Counted from the stretch's first letter, positions 48,601 through 61,344 are shown. The stretch: DNA of 64,000 nt from Mytilus edulis (GCF_963676685.1 NC_092350.1:62923674-62987673), one strand, 5' to 3'. Notes: generated by a model not told the origin, from the sequence alone. Made by a program: numbers and translations.

Positions 48601-50871
48601 TCAATCAATGATGAACGTCGCAAAAAAGAAGCATCTAGTACTTTAAGTCTCTTTTTGAAACATTTATCATTAATCTGAGTTGAAACATCACCGTTTTGTG
48701 TACTTTGTGTGTTTTTTATATGTTTGCTATTCTTGCCAACCATTATTGTGTATGAACCTGATGTAAAGTTGAATATATATCATTGTTTTATAACAGATGT
48801 TGCAAAGACCACGATGATTGCTATGGTCGTGGAGATGCATGCTGGCCCAAAACGTGGCCGTACTCATATGGACTTCAAGACGAAACAGTCAACTGCCATG
48901 GTAAATATATTTAAAAGAAAAAACAGTCTTATTTCTATATATTTTCGCAAACTAAAATTTGAAAACAAACGCCGAGTTAGCTACCATTTGACCCTATTTC
49001 AAACCACAAGCCATGTTCGTTAAATGAAATGTCAACTGTGAAATTGGTGCTCATAACCCATCATATTATATCTGTTGTAAAGTGTTGTAAAACCTAATGA
49101 ATTTAAATCTTCCAAACATGTATTGTTGCATAACATTCTTGTTTATAGCACAACACTTTACCATTAATATTGAACTCTGAAACAAATTTAAAAGGAATTG
49201 TCCATATAAACCTATATTAAATACGATATACATCAAATAAAGTCTTTAAAACGACCTTGATGTTTTCATTTGCTTGTCCTATAGTCTAAAACGGTTATTT
49301 GTCTATACCACCGCTATTCTATATATTGTCACGATATTAAAGACTTACATTTCAAATGGGATTTATTGTTGTGGTTGTTAGGTTGGTCTCGCATACAATA
49401 TGCAATACACCAGCGAAACATTCGGTAATACTTACAAATACGTCATCAAACTAACCATGTACATGTTGTAAAATGTATGTTATATCATATCATAACACCA
49501 ATGAAATGTGTACATCGACATGTAAAACAATAAAATATGCACATTAACATGTTAGACAATAAATCAAATTTGACGAATAGCTTAGTATAATTGCGGTTAA
49601 AATTGCGGTACACAAAATAGAAACAAATGTTAGTTTATGTTCTAAAATAGTTATTATAAATTTTGAAAAAAAATGATATTGTTATGTGTCAAATCATTTA
49701 GTGTAAGCTATATAAATTACTAAGATTTATTAAGCAAAGCTTTTTTGACTTTTGGATCCTCAATGCTCTTCAAAATAGCATTTTTTCACCTTTTTCACTT
49801 TTATTTTTCTTCGATGAGTCTATTGAAGACAAAACGCGCGTCTGGCGCATATACATAATTTTAGATTTGGTGTATATGATGAATTATTTACATTTCAATC
49901 TAATTATAGATGTATATTTCTTGTTATTTATTGATAGATTGACTGGTATTTACGCCACTTTCAATATCATTTTAATATTTATTTGCGATCAGTTTTTATA
50001 AGTGAAGGAGGTCGGACTTGCACAGGAAGAAAACCGACTTTTGTTAGGAAATCTGACAAATCCTATTTAAACGATTAAAAAAGTCACGTGCTAAGTGCAT
50101 GATTAGAACAAACAATTACGTAGTACACAGGCTAGTGGCATATTAGTGCGACTAATTTACCCACTTGGCCATCTGGGCATATATATATTAGTACTCTAAT
50201 AATCATCATAACCATCATGATCGTAAATGCTAAATAATAATATATTATTTAATTCTAGATTTTATCAGTCCTTCAAAAATAATACATATTTACAAGAGTA
50301 CGACAGAAAGTAATCAATAACTCAGGTTAAAGAGTATTTAACCTAAATTTCATCTCGGACCATGTAAAAAAAAAACAGATCATAAGAACGAAACAGTGTT
50401 TAAAACATTACAAACATAACACAACGTTTGAGTATAGAGACAGTTACTGCATAAATCATACAAACTATCAATGTTATTACATGTACAAACAATCAAGCCA
50501 TGAATATAAAGACAGATTTTCCTGTAGTTGAAAACAAATGCCCTTACGCATTTGGCTATTAATTAAATCAACAAGTTTTCAATGGTTATCTTTATCACGT
50601 TTGAACTGTTTGTTCCTTTTACTTTTACATGTTTTACCAATTATATTTTAACGATGTATGGGGTTCAACTTTGCATACATAGTAAATCAATGCAATATAT
50701 TCCTAAAGCTACGTTTCATAATATCTCTTTTTTCTATTGATAGATCGTCGCTATTCCTGCAAATGGAAAGTATGTATGTGTGACAAGATCTTTGTAGACT
50801 GCCTGCATAACAACACTTATAATCCAGACAATTACAATATAGACCATGATACACATTGTTCGGGGAGATAA
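45620..50871 (+). CDS. Secreted phospholipase A2 (group I/II-like)
   Basis: Five exons join in phase: 45620-45634, 47097-47145, 48141-48291, 48797-48900 and 50744-50871 (stop TAA). They give 148 residues. Residues 1-21 form a hydrophobic signal peptide. A short propeptide ends in KQKR, a furin-like site, so the mature enzyme would start at SVWNLAYQ and have about 118 residues. The calcium loop reads YGCYCGWYGCG and the catalytic site CCKDHDDCY, with His and Asp in place; the second aspartate is in CMCD (exon 5). The enzyme would hydrolyse the sn-2 ester of phospholipids, outside the cell or in vesicles. The catalytic site is split over exons 3 and 4. The C-terminus (about 30 residues after CMCD) is Asn/Asp-rich with one more Cys. 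ATG choice rests on the signal peptide; a noncoding exon may precede it. Confidence 0.9.
45909..46198. repeat. Nested palindromes including a perfect 32-bp inverted repeat
   Basis: Bases 46084-46115 are exactly the reverse complement of 46167-46198 (32 of 32), with a 51-base loop that itself contains ATATTGCA / TGCAATAT. Just upstream, TATTGCATAGCAATATA at 45911 is matched in reverse complement near 46058 with one mismatch. All lie in intron 1 of the phospholipase gene. Probably a foldback/MITE-type element. Confidence 0.85.
46199..47096 (+). other. Intron 1 of the phospholipase gene, right part
   Basis: AT-rich intron ending in a good acceptor (TTTCATTTTAG at 47096). I see no other feature. 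Introns 2 (47146-48140) and 3 (48292-48796) are likewise plain. Confidence 0.5.
49815..49880 (+). repeat. Short dispersed repeat in phospholipase intron 4
   Basis: GATGAGTCTATTGAAGACAA followed by AACGCGCGTCTGG. It is similar to about 7547-7612 and recognisable as a common mussel repeat core. Confidence 0.55.
50281..50430 (+). repeat. Direct repeat, left copy (pairs with 52045-52198)
   Basis: About 150 bp with the blocks GTACGACAGAAAGTAA, ATCTCGGACCATGTAAAA and CATAAGAACGAAACAGTG. All recur in the same order and orientation 1.76 kb downstream. This copy lies in intron 4 of the phospholipase gene. Confidence 0.75.
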
Positions 50872-50904
50872 TACAGTTTAAACACATGTATGTTGCACTA
50901 TACT

Positions 50905-50910
50905 AATAAA
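50905..50910 (+). terminator. Putative polyadenylation signal of the phospholipase gene
   Basis: AATAAA 34 bases after the stop codon at 50871. A single canonical hexamer in AT-rich DNA is weak evidence alone, but the position is plausible. Confidence 0.4.
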
Positions 50911-52044
50911 AGTTATTTGAGATAATATTGAATTACAAAAAATGACAGGAACTTGTGGAATGGATCCCCTTTTTATCAAAAAAAAAATGTGTATACTTTA
51001 ACGTATTCATGCTACTATCTTTATCAGTTTTCATATTGTAACAATTACATATATGTAATGTATAAACAAAGACTGATTTGTTCTTATGTAAATTGAGCAT
51101 AGCAAAAAGGGCATTATGAAACGGTGAACGTTGTGTTTATTTATTTGTGCGTCAGCTTGTATGTTATTGAGTATTTTTCATAGGAAGTCAACAAAAGAGT
51201 AAAACAAAAATATAGCAAGAGCTGCTTTAACACTGAATCAATTGCAAATCTAAGAATCTAAAAAGAAGGGTGACTGGCAGTTAACTCCTTCTGCAGTGAT
51301 ACGTGTGAAAAGGCTATGCGTGAACGATACATTTGGCTATATAAGGAAGACGGACATCTCTATGCATCATCGTCTGTTATAACGCCATTGATGGTGTATC
51401 TTTTATTCTTAAAATTATGTGTTACTCGCCTATATTAAACTTTAATAGGTTTCGATAAAAAATAAAACATTATTTATCACAAAATAGTGACCATAATACA
51501 CACATATTAGTTTAGCCGAAATAACCCTTTTTACTTGCAACTTCTTACATTAGGACTTATTTGTAGAATTATCTGGATACGTTTTCTATTTACAGTGTAC
51601 AAAAATATTTTTTGTTCATTTTGGATCGACTAAAACTAGCATTGGATACTGCTTAAGCTTCTGGTAGAACGTATAACTCATGCTGAAAGAAGGTATTTCC
51701 CTATAAACCTTTGTTGCATTTTACATGTATTACAATCTTTTCAAAATGTAAAATACTTTTGTTTTACAACCTTTACCTTACTGAAGATTTTTTGTGTGAT
51801 TTGTTCAATTACATGAACATTTTGCCTGGATCGCTAAACAAACGTAGGTAAAAAAAACTGGCAATAGTTGCTATTATCTACGTCATTGTGGTCCTTGGTG
51901 TCTAATCATCGCATTGGCAATCAAACAGCATGTTCTAGTTATATGATACTTCATTGAATATACATTCATATGTCCTTTTGGAATAATCAAATATATTGGT
52001 TTCTTTTTTAAAAGTATATCAATAGTAGTTTGATATCTGTTTAT
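50911..52044. other. Gene-free stretch after the phospholipase gene
   Basis: AT-rich; nothing recognised. Confidence 0.35.
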
Positions 52045-52198
52045 AATACATATTAACACAACAAAAGTACGACAGAAAGTAAACAATAACTCAAAGGTTG
52101 AAACGTATTTAACCTAAACCTCATCTCGGACCATGTAAAAACAGATCATAAGAACGAAACAGTGTTACAAAACATTACAAACATTACACAACGTTTGA
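52045..52198 (+). repeat. Direct repeat, right copy (pairs with 50281-50430)
   Basis: Same blocks as the left copy. It differs by small indels (for example a shorter A run after GGACCATGTAAAA). It ends about 50 bp before the Penelope-like RT reading frame opens. Confidence 0.75.
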
Positions 52199-52245
52199 AA
52201 GCCTCAAATAATATTGTCTTTGTATGTAAATCGTATTACTACGAG

Positions 52246-53477
52246 TGTCTTATATAAGAATTAGGAATAAATGACCACTCAGGTAATCCCACATACAAAA
52301 ACATATCATTTGACAAGGATGAGATTTTGGCGAATCATAAGTCCTTCATGGCTTCTTTGAACATTGCATTGAACAACAAATCGGAGGACTTACCTTGTTT
52401 GTATTGGATACCTAAACTTCACAAAATTCCGTACAAACAACGGTACAGTGCCGGCGCTTCTGCTTCTTCTACTAAAGAATTGTTCATTAGATTGACTAAA
52501 ATTCTGTTCTCAGTTACAGAGGGTCTTCAGATATATTGTGAATTTGTGAAACTGTTTACTCACTTAGTGGTATTAACCATATGTGGATTCTTAAAAACTC
52601 TGAAGAACTTCTGGATAATTTTAAATCTCGGTCTTTTTCTGAAACTAGTTCTATTTAAAACATTTGGTTTTTCAACCTTGTATACAACCATTCCCCATGT
52701 GAAATTGAAAAACCGTCTAAAAGAAATAATCCATTATACTTTTCATCATAAAAATGGTAGCATACGCTATAAATTTATCACTTTGGGATACCATAAGGCA
52801 TATTTTGTTAATAAGGAACATAGTGGTAAAACATACTATACAGATGAACAAGTGAGCAGTATGCTGGAGTTTCTTATTGACAACATATTTGTTGAATTTG
52901 GAGGTAGACTTTTTCAACTAATTGTCGGCAATCCTATGGGAACGATCTGTGCGCCTCTCCTTGCCGACTTCTTATTTTCATATGAATCGGAGTTCCTTCA
53001 GACACTTGTCAAAAACAAAAGATCAAAGAAGCCAGGTTATTTAATTTCACTCTCAGATATATTGATGATGTTCTTTCCATTAACAATCCGAACTTTTCTG
53101 ATTGGGTTCCATTAATATACCAATCAGAACTAGAAATAAAAGAGACTACAGACACGGCTTCCTCCGCCTCATTTTTAGACTTATACCTCGAATTTGATAT
53201 ACAAAGTCATCTCAGTACCAGAATCTATGACAAACGAGACGATTTTAATTTTGAAATTATCAATTTCCCCCACCTTAGTAGTATTTTACCAACTTCACCT
53301 GCATATGGAATATACATTTCCCAACTAATTAGGTATTCAAGAGCTTGCAGCTCCTATTCAGACTATGTAAAACGTCACCAGTGTCTGAGCAGAAAGTTGA
53401 TGAACCAGGGGTATATCAAAGAACGTCTCGCCCTTTTTCTAAAAAAGTTCATTCGGAAGATACCCAGAACTTGTTGA
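52246..53477 (+). mobile_element. Penelope-like reverse transcriptase, one frameshift
   Basis: The frame is open from about 52261, with a non-ATG edge, so the element is 5'-truncated. It holds LPCLYWIPKLHK, FSTLYTTIPH, a MLEFLIDNIFVEFGG block and NPMGTICAPLLADFLF up to about 53039. A shift of frame then occurs; the second frame carries the catalytic RYIDD (53055-53069) and continues through YDKRDDFNFEI and SPAYGIYISQLIRYSRAC to TGA at 53475-53477. An in-frame stop also lies near 52254. The RT type (PMGT-x-CAPLLADLF, YIDD) is the one common in bivalves and close to Penelope-like elements. A GIY-YIG endonuclease is not visible. T-rich tail sequence follows to about 54040. Confidence 0.75.
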
Positions 53478-54245
53478 TAAATATTCCGTATCAATTTCAC
53501 AAATAATACAAGATGGTCTTGAATTATAGATTTTGCGTACTGACGTTGGTTATCATCTTAATAACGTGTAATATTATTCTTTTATTTGTCTATATTAATA
53601 TTACTTGTACTTTTAAGTCAGTTTTTTTTATATATTCTTTTGACGTGACTCTGTGGTTATGTAAAACATTATACTATAAACGACAAAATTATTTCATTTT
53701 TTAATAATACTTTTATTTATGGATCTTGACATACTATGAATTACAAAACTATTTTATTCAACAATACTGCTTTTTCTGTTAAGTTTGTTATTTTAATGAT
53801 ATACATTTGACATGAAACTGTACTTATGTTTCCCGTCATACTTTGAACCACACAATTATTTTATCTATTATTATTACTTTTACTGTAAAGTCTTTTTTTT
53901 GTTATATCTACTTTACGTGACTCTGCATTTATGTATGCCGTCATACTTTGAACGACAAAATATTTTTTTTATGTCTACCTGTGCGAATTTTAAACACGCA
54001 TTTTTACACCAGTACTGAAAACTTTCTATCTTTTACGGGTAGACTTTACATAGATAAATTAAGTCGTATAAGAAAAGCAAAATGAGTATGTTATATTTGA
54101 TGTATGACTTTTTGTGCTTCTTCGTTACATTTGTTGTTTTTATAGTGATATTAAAATGATAACTCAATATTGACTGCTGTAGCCCTATATTTTACATTTT
54201 TACTCTTTGAGTATGTTTGTTTTGTTCATGCATCGTTGACAATGA

Positions 54246-54460
54246 AATGGAATGTGATGCGACTGTCATACAAGTGAGAGGTTTAGCTAGCTATAAAACC
54301 AGGTTCAATCCACCATTTTTTTCTACATTAGAAAATGCCTGTACCAAGTCAGGAATATGACAGTTGTTATCCATTCGTTTGATGTGTTTGGACTTTTGAT
54401 TTTGGACTTTCCTTTTTGAATTTTTCTCGGAGTTCAGTATTTTTGTGTTTTTACTTTTTC
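54246..54460 (+). repeat. Dispersed repeat family C, first half
   Basis: GATGCGACTGTCATACAAGT through TGCCTGTACCAAGTCAGGAA to TTTCTCGGAGTTCAGTATTT, closely matching 41065-41275. Confidence 0.75.
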
Positions 54461-56000
54461 CACATATGTCTTCATACACGAAACAATTCCCTTACCTGAA
54501 CTATGTCGAACTTAAATGAAACAATGACACAAATAAAAATTACCATCACACTGAACTTTCTGTTATCTTAAATTATGCTCAATAGTAGCTATATTTTGTG
54601 ATTAATTGAGGGCATCTGCTGGTGGACTATTAGTCCCCGAGGGTATCACCAGCCCAGTAGTCAGTACTTCGGTACTGGCATGAAAATACGGATTTATTGT
54701 GTTATTAAAATTTGCTGTTACAAAATATTAGAAATTATTAGAAATTAAGGAATGTATCTCCCTCATGCAAAGCTCTGATTCCTTTCACGGATTTGGCTAT
54801 ACTTTTTGGACCTTTTGGATTATAGCTCTTCATCTTTTATATAAGCTTTGGATTGCAAATATTTTGGCCACGAGCATCACTGAAGAGACATGTATTGTCG
54901 AAATGCGCATCTGGTGCAAGAAAATTGGTACCGTTAATTTTATTATGTAATAACGAAATATGTGATGTATCAGAAAGTTAGCCAATCACTTTTCTATCTG
55001 TATGAGAAAAAATCACGACTTTTAAATTTTGACATTCGCAAGTGATGAAGCATTGCCTATATGATCAACTCATTGATGTACTATCATATTAGCTAAACAA
55101 AAAATCATCTTAAAATTCATGATCAGAATGTCCTTCAACAAAAATTCTAATGTTTATATTTTAGTATTGTTTGTCGTAAAAGAAAACACTTCACCAAACT
55201 ATGACAAACATATGTACTGAACGCTCCTCGTTACTACCCGTGTTAATGACCTTGTCCTTGTTTGGTTTTGTAACATGTAGATACATGTTGATGTTTGTTT
55301 GTGGTACATTTAATTTGGTATTGCAACTGACCTTACTTAACTGTTTTTTTCTTTGAAAGATTCAAAAGTAGATTTTTTTTCGAAACAGTGGTCAAATAGC
55401 CATCATATAATATAAAAATACTATTGTGTAAACCTGAATCCAATTTGATAGTTAATAAGTGTATTAAACACATTTATTTAAGACAGATAAGTATATAGAT
55501 TATTTTACTGACAAAATAGCAAATCCTCTCTTTTATTTTCAGAAACAAAATACATATTTAAAAATCTTTATTAAAATTCAGAACAGCAAAAAGAATATTC
55601 ATTGTTACAATAAATCATTTTCATGAGTTTAATTTACACATTTAGCGAAAAAATACTATACCTACATGATGAATAATATACAATTATGGCCCGTTGAAAA
55701 GAAAGGTGAATATCCAAAAATGTCAACACGAGAAGTTAAAATGAGGGCGTAGCCCGAAGTGAAATAACTTTTAAAGGTTGACGAATTTGGACATTCATCG
55801 ATTCTTAGGGATTTTTTAGGATGCACATAGTCAACTGACACACACTTTATAAAACAAATTAAGAGGTCTAACATAAAACGGCTTTCCTGTTAGTTAAATA
55901 GATATTGCATAAAGTAAAATTGAGAATTGAAATGGGGAACGTGTCAAATAGACAACAACCCGAAAATATAAAAGACAACAGAAGAAGGTCACCAATAGGT
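54461..56000. other. Gene-free stretch
   Basis: About 54765-54945 carries part of a mussel-type repeat (CATCACTGAAGAGACATGTA, then AAATGCGCATCTGGTGC), distantly resembling the left end of family D. The rest is AT-rich with no recognised exon. Confidence 0.4.
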
Positions 56001-56009
56001 CTTTAATGC

Positions 56010-56165
56010 AGCGAGAAATTCCCGTATCCGGAGGCTTCCTTTAGCTGGCCCCTTAACACATATGTTTACTAGATCAGTGATAATGAACGCCTTACTAAAC
56101 CCTAAATTATACACAAGAAACTAAAAATAAAAATAATACAAAACTAACAAAGGCCAGAAACTACT
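56010..56165 (+). repeat. Dispersed repeat family C, second half
   Basis: GCAGCGAGAAATTCCCG, then CTAGATCAGTGATAATGAAC, then AATTATACACAAGAAACTAA, then AAAGGCCAGA, matching 41288-41440. Confidence 0.7.
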
Positions 56166-57511
56166 GATTTGGGACTAGCGCAAAAAAAGCGGCGGGGTAA
56201 AACATGTTAATGAGATCTTAACCCTCCCCTATACCTCTAGCCAATGTAAAAAAGTAAACGGATAACAATACGCACATTAAAACTCAGTTCAAGAGAAGTC
56301 CGAGTCTGATGTAAGAAGATGTAAGTAAAGAAAATAAACAGAATGACGATAATACATAAATAACAACAGAATACTAGCAGTTAACTTACATGCCAGCTCA
56401 AGACTTCAATTATACTGTTTGAAAGATTATGTCTTTATCATATAAATATCAGAGATAATCCCTCCCGTTAGGGATTTAGTGGCATACTATCATAACATAT
56501 ATAAGAATATCATAACCCGTGTCATACCAAAAACTGGGTTTTAAATAAATACGTTTTGTTTCGATGCAGAGACCCTTCAAGTGAATCAATTCTGAAACCA
56601 AAATATGCAATCTCTAATGACCTGACAACAGTATCGTAACTATATACCTTCTTAATAAGTCTATTTAAACGTGTTGTTAGCTTCGGAGTTGAATACTGAC
56701 ATTTTAAGCTTTATAAAGGACATTTCCATAAAAGATTGGATGTGAAATACCTGTACGTATAAGTAGTCTGAATGTTGAGCTAAATTTACGAATAATGTTC
56801 TTGTATCGATGATATACGATGTAGTATGAATGTAAGTTTTTAAGTAAATATATTTTCGTTTATCTAATGGAAAGGTGTATGATTAAGATGAGTTTTTTTC
56901 TAATAATTACAAAATTATTAATTTAACTAAGTCCTTGTCATTTTGAACTTTAGTATAATTACGTTCATATGTGCATTCTCATTTTCTTACATGTAATGTA
57001 TATTAATTGACCAAATAGTGGATTTACATTAATATATACACAATATCTTTATTTAGACAAAGGAGTTTTGTCCAATGGTAAAGGCAAAAAAGCCGGTTCA
57101 CTTATATAATTATCGATTATATTGTTTATTAAAGCAAGAATTAACCCGATCAAATTCCTACTTCAATCGAGTGGGAACATTACAAGGAAACATACAAATC
57201 ACATTAGCTGAAAGCAAAGCATAGCAAAAAAAACGAGAAAACGACATAGACGACAACATTTCAGAAACTATAGAAGGGGAAAAAAGACTGACCAACACAA
57301 ACCCATACAACAGCATGGGATGAACTCCTTGTTCCGAAAGCGTGTGCACATTTTGCTCCATATGATTTACCAGTCATGTTGTTCAAGCTTTTAAAAATCT
57401 GATAATCAGTCTCATTTGTTCGATTACACAAATGATGAACACAGGACTATATTGTGAGTACAAAAATGGAATATATCCATGATCATGTGTCGTATTAGAT
57501 TCAATTTGTTC
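56166..57511. other. Gene-free stretch downstream of XKR copy 3
   Basis: No recognised exon or repeat family; probably the 3' flank of XKR copy 3 (minus strand). Confidence 0.35.
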
Positions 57512-60500
57512 CTACTCCATGTATTCTGGCGACGTAAAGTTTGAATTATGAGGTACTGCTGTTTGTTGTTTTCCACGACACCAATAGTAAAGGCCCAAAA
57601 ATGAGAGTTGAAAAACGCAGCCCACACATACAACAGCGAATATGTACGGAGTATACCATGTTTTATTTGAAAATGCACCTCCGATCTTAAATTGAAGTAA
57701 CTCTGGAGTATCAATGTACCACAGACACAGCATGACAGCATTTTCTGCATAATACAAAAAGTAGTAAAGTACAAAGAATATTCCTCCATACTGTTCTCTC
57801 TTCTGGCACTGATAGATATGTGATACGGAAAAGCAAAATAAGTTGCCAATTGTCCCCAAAAATAAATCTAGCTTCATGTCTTTCTTATTACGGACATACA
57901 TGAGACCATGAAGAAGACGATACCCTATGAAAAATAAAACATAATAGCTATATTCAGCCGTCATGAGTGCAAGTAAGATAATACGTGGTCCAATCTCAGC
58001 CAAGCGTGATACCCAGTGAATGACTTTGATCCAAAAGCTGTCTTCTTGTTTCTGTTCCATTTTTCGATATTGATGTTTGAAGGCATTTAAAGACCAAGCC
58101 AGTCCTATGGACGATGCAACTATGCTCACGTAACGAAGTATCTCTGTTAAAATTAAACACGTCTTAGTATGTTTAGTTTACCATGTTACTAGGTAAAAAC
58201 ATGCACGTACAAAATGTAAAAAAAATCTGAAAATGATTGGGTAAATGTCAATTTGTTTAAAGCATTTATTTTTTGTTTATAGAATAACGAACATCACTTT
58301 TGTATCAGGCTTAGAATTAAAAAAACAAGACCCCCTTATATTGAACCTATAAACATGATGAGGTTAATAACAACGTAAAATGTGTATTTAAGATACGCAA
58401 ATATCACAATTTCTATAATGAAAGCCACTCAGTATTTGTAATGTTGTAAATTAAAGGCCTTCTCAAAGTCGAACCTCTTACAAATCGAATACTCATAGTT
58501 TGGAGACGTTAATATATAATTTATTAATCACTTAGGGTGGAAGTGGTGTCTCTGCCCATCTTGGATTGCAAATAACAGAGAACCTAGGGACTAGATTTTC
58601 AATTAAATAAGCACAATTGGATGAGGAGTGTAAATAACTCTTCTGAATTTTCATTCAATTGAATTAAATTTAACTTATGAGTAAGAATATGGTAACAAAC
58701 GTAGATATTTTTGGTTGAATTTTAATATTTCTTAAATAAGCATTTCAAGGGTAGTTAACTCTGAAATAGTGCATTTCTGAGTAAATCTACGTCATAATTT
58801 TACTATATTATATCTGAGCTGGAAAAATGCACGATGATCATATATTTTGTATATATGTTCTCAAAGCATTTATTAAAACCTTATTCTCATTTTTTTGACA
58901 ATGTTACCATTTATCAAGCTTCTAATCACATAAAGATTCATTTTCCCGGTATAATATTTTTAAAATGTGTAATTGTGTCACAACCTATAGTGACCTATAA
59001 TTTTTATGATTTTGATCATATTTCAATATTTACAACATTTTGACAGAGTATGAACAAATTCAATCCTTTTTTATTCAGACTACTATACATGTACCAACTT
59101 ACAATAATGTGCAAAATGTTTAATAAAAATAAAAGACTTTATTTATGACAGAAATTCCTGCAATGTCGCTATGGCATTAATTACAATTCTACATTAAGTT
59201 TTGCTTCTACCAAATATGGATAATTCCTATGACATTTTTTTTTTATTTGAAATAACGAATACAGGAAGTGAATAACAGTTCTTTTTTTGTGTAAATTAAT
59301 AGATTCTAAAATGAATACAAATAAAAGTGTTTTATACAAAAACGAGTAAATAAAAATTCAAAAAACGTCATTTTATTCAAACATGTAACAATATTTTTAC
59401 TACTGCTATATTGTTCCAGTAAATGATTTTTAGAAAATAACATAAAAAAAGACTTTTGGTTAAAGCAATAATAATTTATCGTACCTGAACATCTGGTATA
59501 GATTTTAGTTGCTCAGTCTTTATAATTTTTTACTTATGTTTGTTTTTTCGTTTTGTTACATGTTTTACGTGAGTATAAGAGTTTAACTACTTGTGTTTTA
59601 ATAAAATTGTTTTCTCTCTCTCTTTTTTCTCATATCATATGAGTAAAATATATTGATATTTTCTTTTACTCTTTTTTTTATTTTATTTTCCGTAAGAACT
59701 TACGTGTTTGTGTAGTGACATCGTGTGTATCCGTTATCAACAAGTATATTTGTATTGTCAACTGTGGAGCTGACTCTACTGTAGCTTCAATGAGAGCCAG
59801 GTAGGCTAACGTGTATACTAATTTACTGTCTGGTTTTCCACGTGAAAGTACCTGAGCATACCTGTAAATATTACTAATTAGATACACATTACCGTACTTA
59901 TGAAGAAAGACAATTCATCGTTTACACATTTTATATGCAATCATTGTATTGCATTTTAATTAAATGAATATATATGTCTTCAAATTGCCATTTAACAGAA
60001 AATTAATGAACTTGGTTGAACTGCATTTCAAAATTATTATACTAGATCTGTTAGATTCTGGATCCGTGTTAAGGAGGTAAGTATTTGGAGAAAATCTCAA
60101 ATTAAAACGTATTGTAATGGCATGTCAATCCATATTTGCAACAGCATGTTGCAATAATCAAATGTCTGACGTATGTAGCAAGAAAATAATTTAAGCTCAA
60201 ATAAAAAAAACGTGATACAAAAAAGCATATTGGATACAGGAACTTGATTTTCAGGTTTTAAGACAAATAAGCCGATATGGTATAATTGCCAATGCGATCA
60301 CTACCAACCCAAGTGCTAATGAATATGATAAAAGTAATCATAGGCAACCATAAGTCCTGCAATAATTTAAAAACTCACAAGGTATAGTTGACTGTTAAAA
60401 CAACTACATGAAACATATGGGACAAGTGAATTGAGAGAACTAAGAGCTTTATGTATTATCATCCTATATAGAAAAAACAAACATAAAAGACATAGAAAAA

Positions 60501-61344
60501 AAACCTACAACTAAACCACAGGCTCTTGACTTAAGACAAACACATTCATAATGTATTTTGGTTACGCATATTTGTAAGCACTCAACCTTTTCCACACCTT
60601 TGACAATGGTGTTTTAGCAAGACATGAATCATTGTAAGGACGAAGTGCAAAAATCATTTTACAAGCAGATAACATGTTATACTACCAATACTTATTGAAT
60701 ATTCAGCGAATATATAAGAGACGTATTCGGAAGAAAACCACTAGAGGGTATACGTTAAAATTTAGAAATAAATTGGTACTGGGCTAGCAATGAAAGTATT
60801 TGTTATCTGATCAAACTTTTAAAATGTAAACATATCCAATTTCATTCTTTTTCATAGTTGTGCGTATTTGAAATGATTTATTTGAATACATACGTCATTA
60901 CTGGATAAAATACTGCAAGTAAACTAATAAATGACAGCAACCCGAATAATGTGGTGAAACATTCATCATACTTTACACATTTTATATATAATCTCTCTAA
61001 GGCAGTTGTCATATTGCCTTCCACAATTTGTTTATGAAAAACAAGCGCTAGGAAGATTTCTGGTAGTATTGTGAAAGCCAGAACAACTATAAACGAATTA
61101 TATTTTCCAATCTTATAGTACTGTATACACAAGAACACATCAGACAAAGTATCAAATAAGTATAGTACATATGTAAACAAAGTAAGTGCAATATGGAATA
61201 TGGCTTTCTTCAAAGAATCATGGTACTTTTCAGAGGATAACCGTCGGTAGGCAGCTGCGTACAAGATAATCACTACTACCATACCACAAATTATTGAAAC
61301 CATAATAACAGCTTCGGACGTGTCACTCATCGCTGATGATTTGT
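57512..61344 (-). CDS. XK-related (XKR) membrane protein, copy 3
   Basis: Three conserved exons are clear: 61344-60894, 59861-59704 and 58143-57512 (stop at 57512). They have the same phases as copies 1 and 2 and no break. Exon 61344-60894 holds SEAVIMVSIICGM, a hydrophobic start, and LFDTLSDVFLCIQYY. Exon 59861-59704 holds EATVESAPQLTIQIYLLITD. The last exon holds SIGLAWSLNAFKHQYR and further membrane segments, ending SPEYME. Starting at the ATG at 61330 gives 408 residues. A phase-1 acceptor at 61345 implies an upstream exon. The best candidate is 62430-62415 (MHATP, donor GTAGTA), but it is short and unlike the Asn/Thr-rich first exons of copies 1 and 2. The sequence is closer to copy 1 than to copy 2 in the last exon and lacks the Q/N-rich tail. 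Confidence 0.85.
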
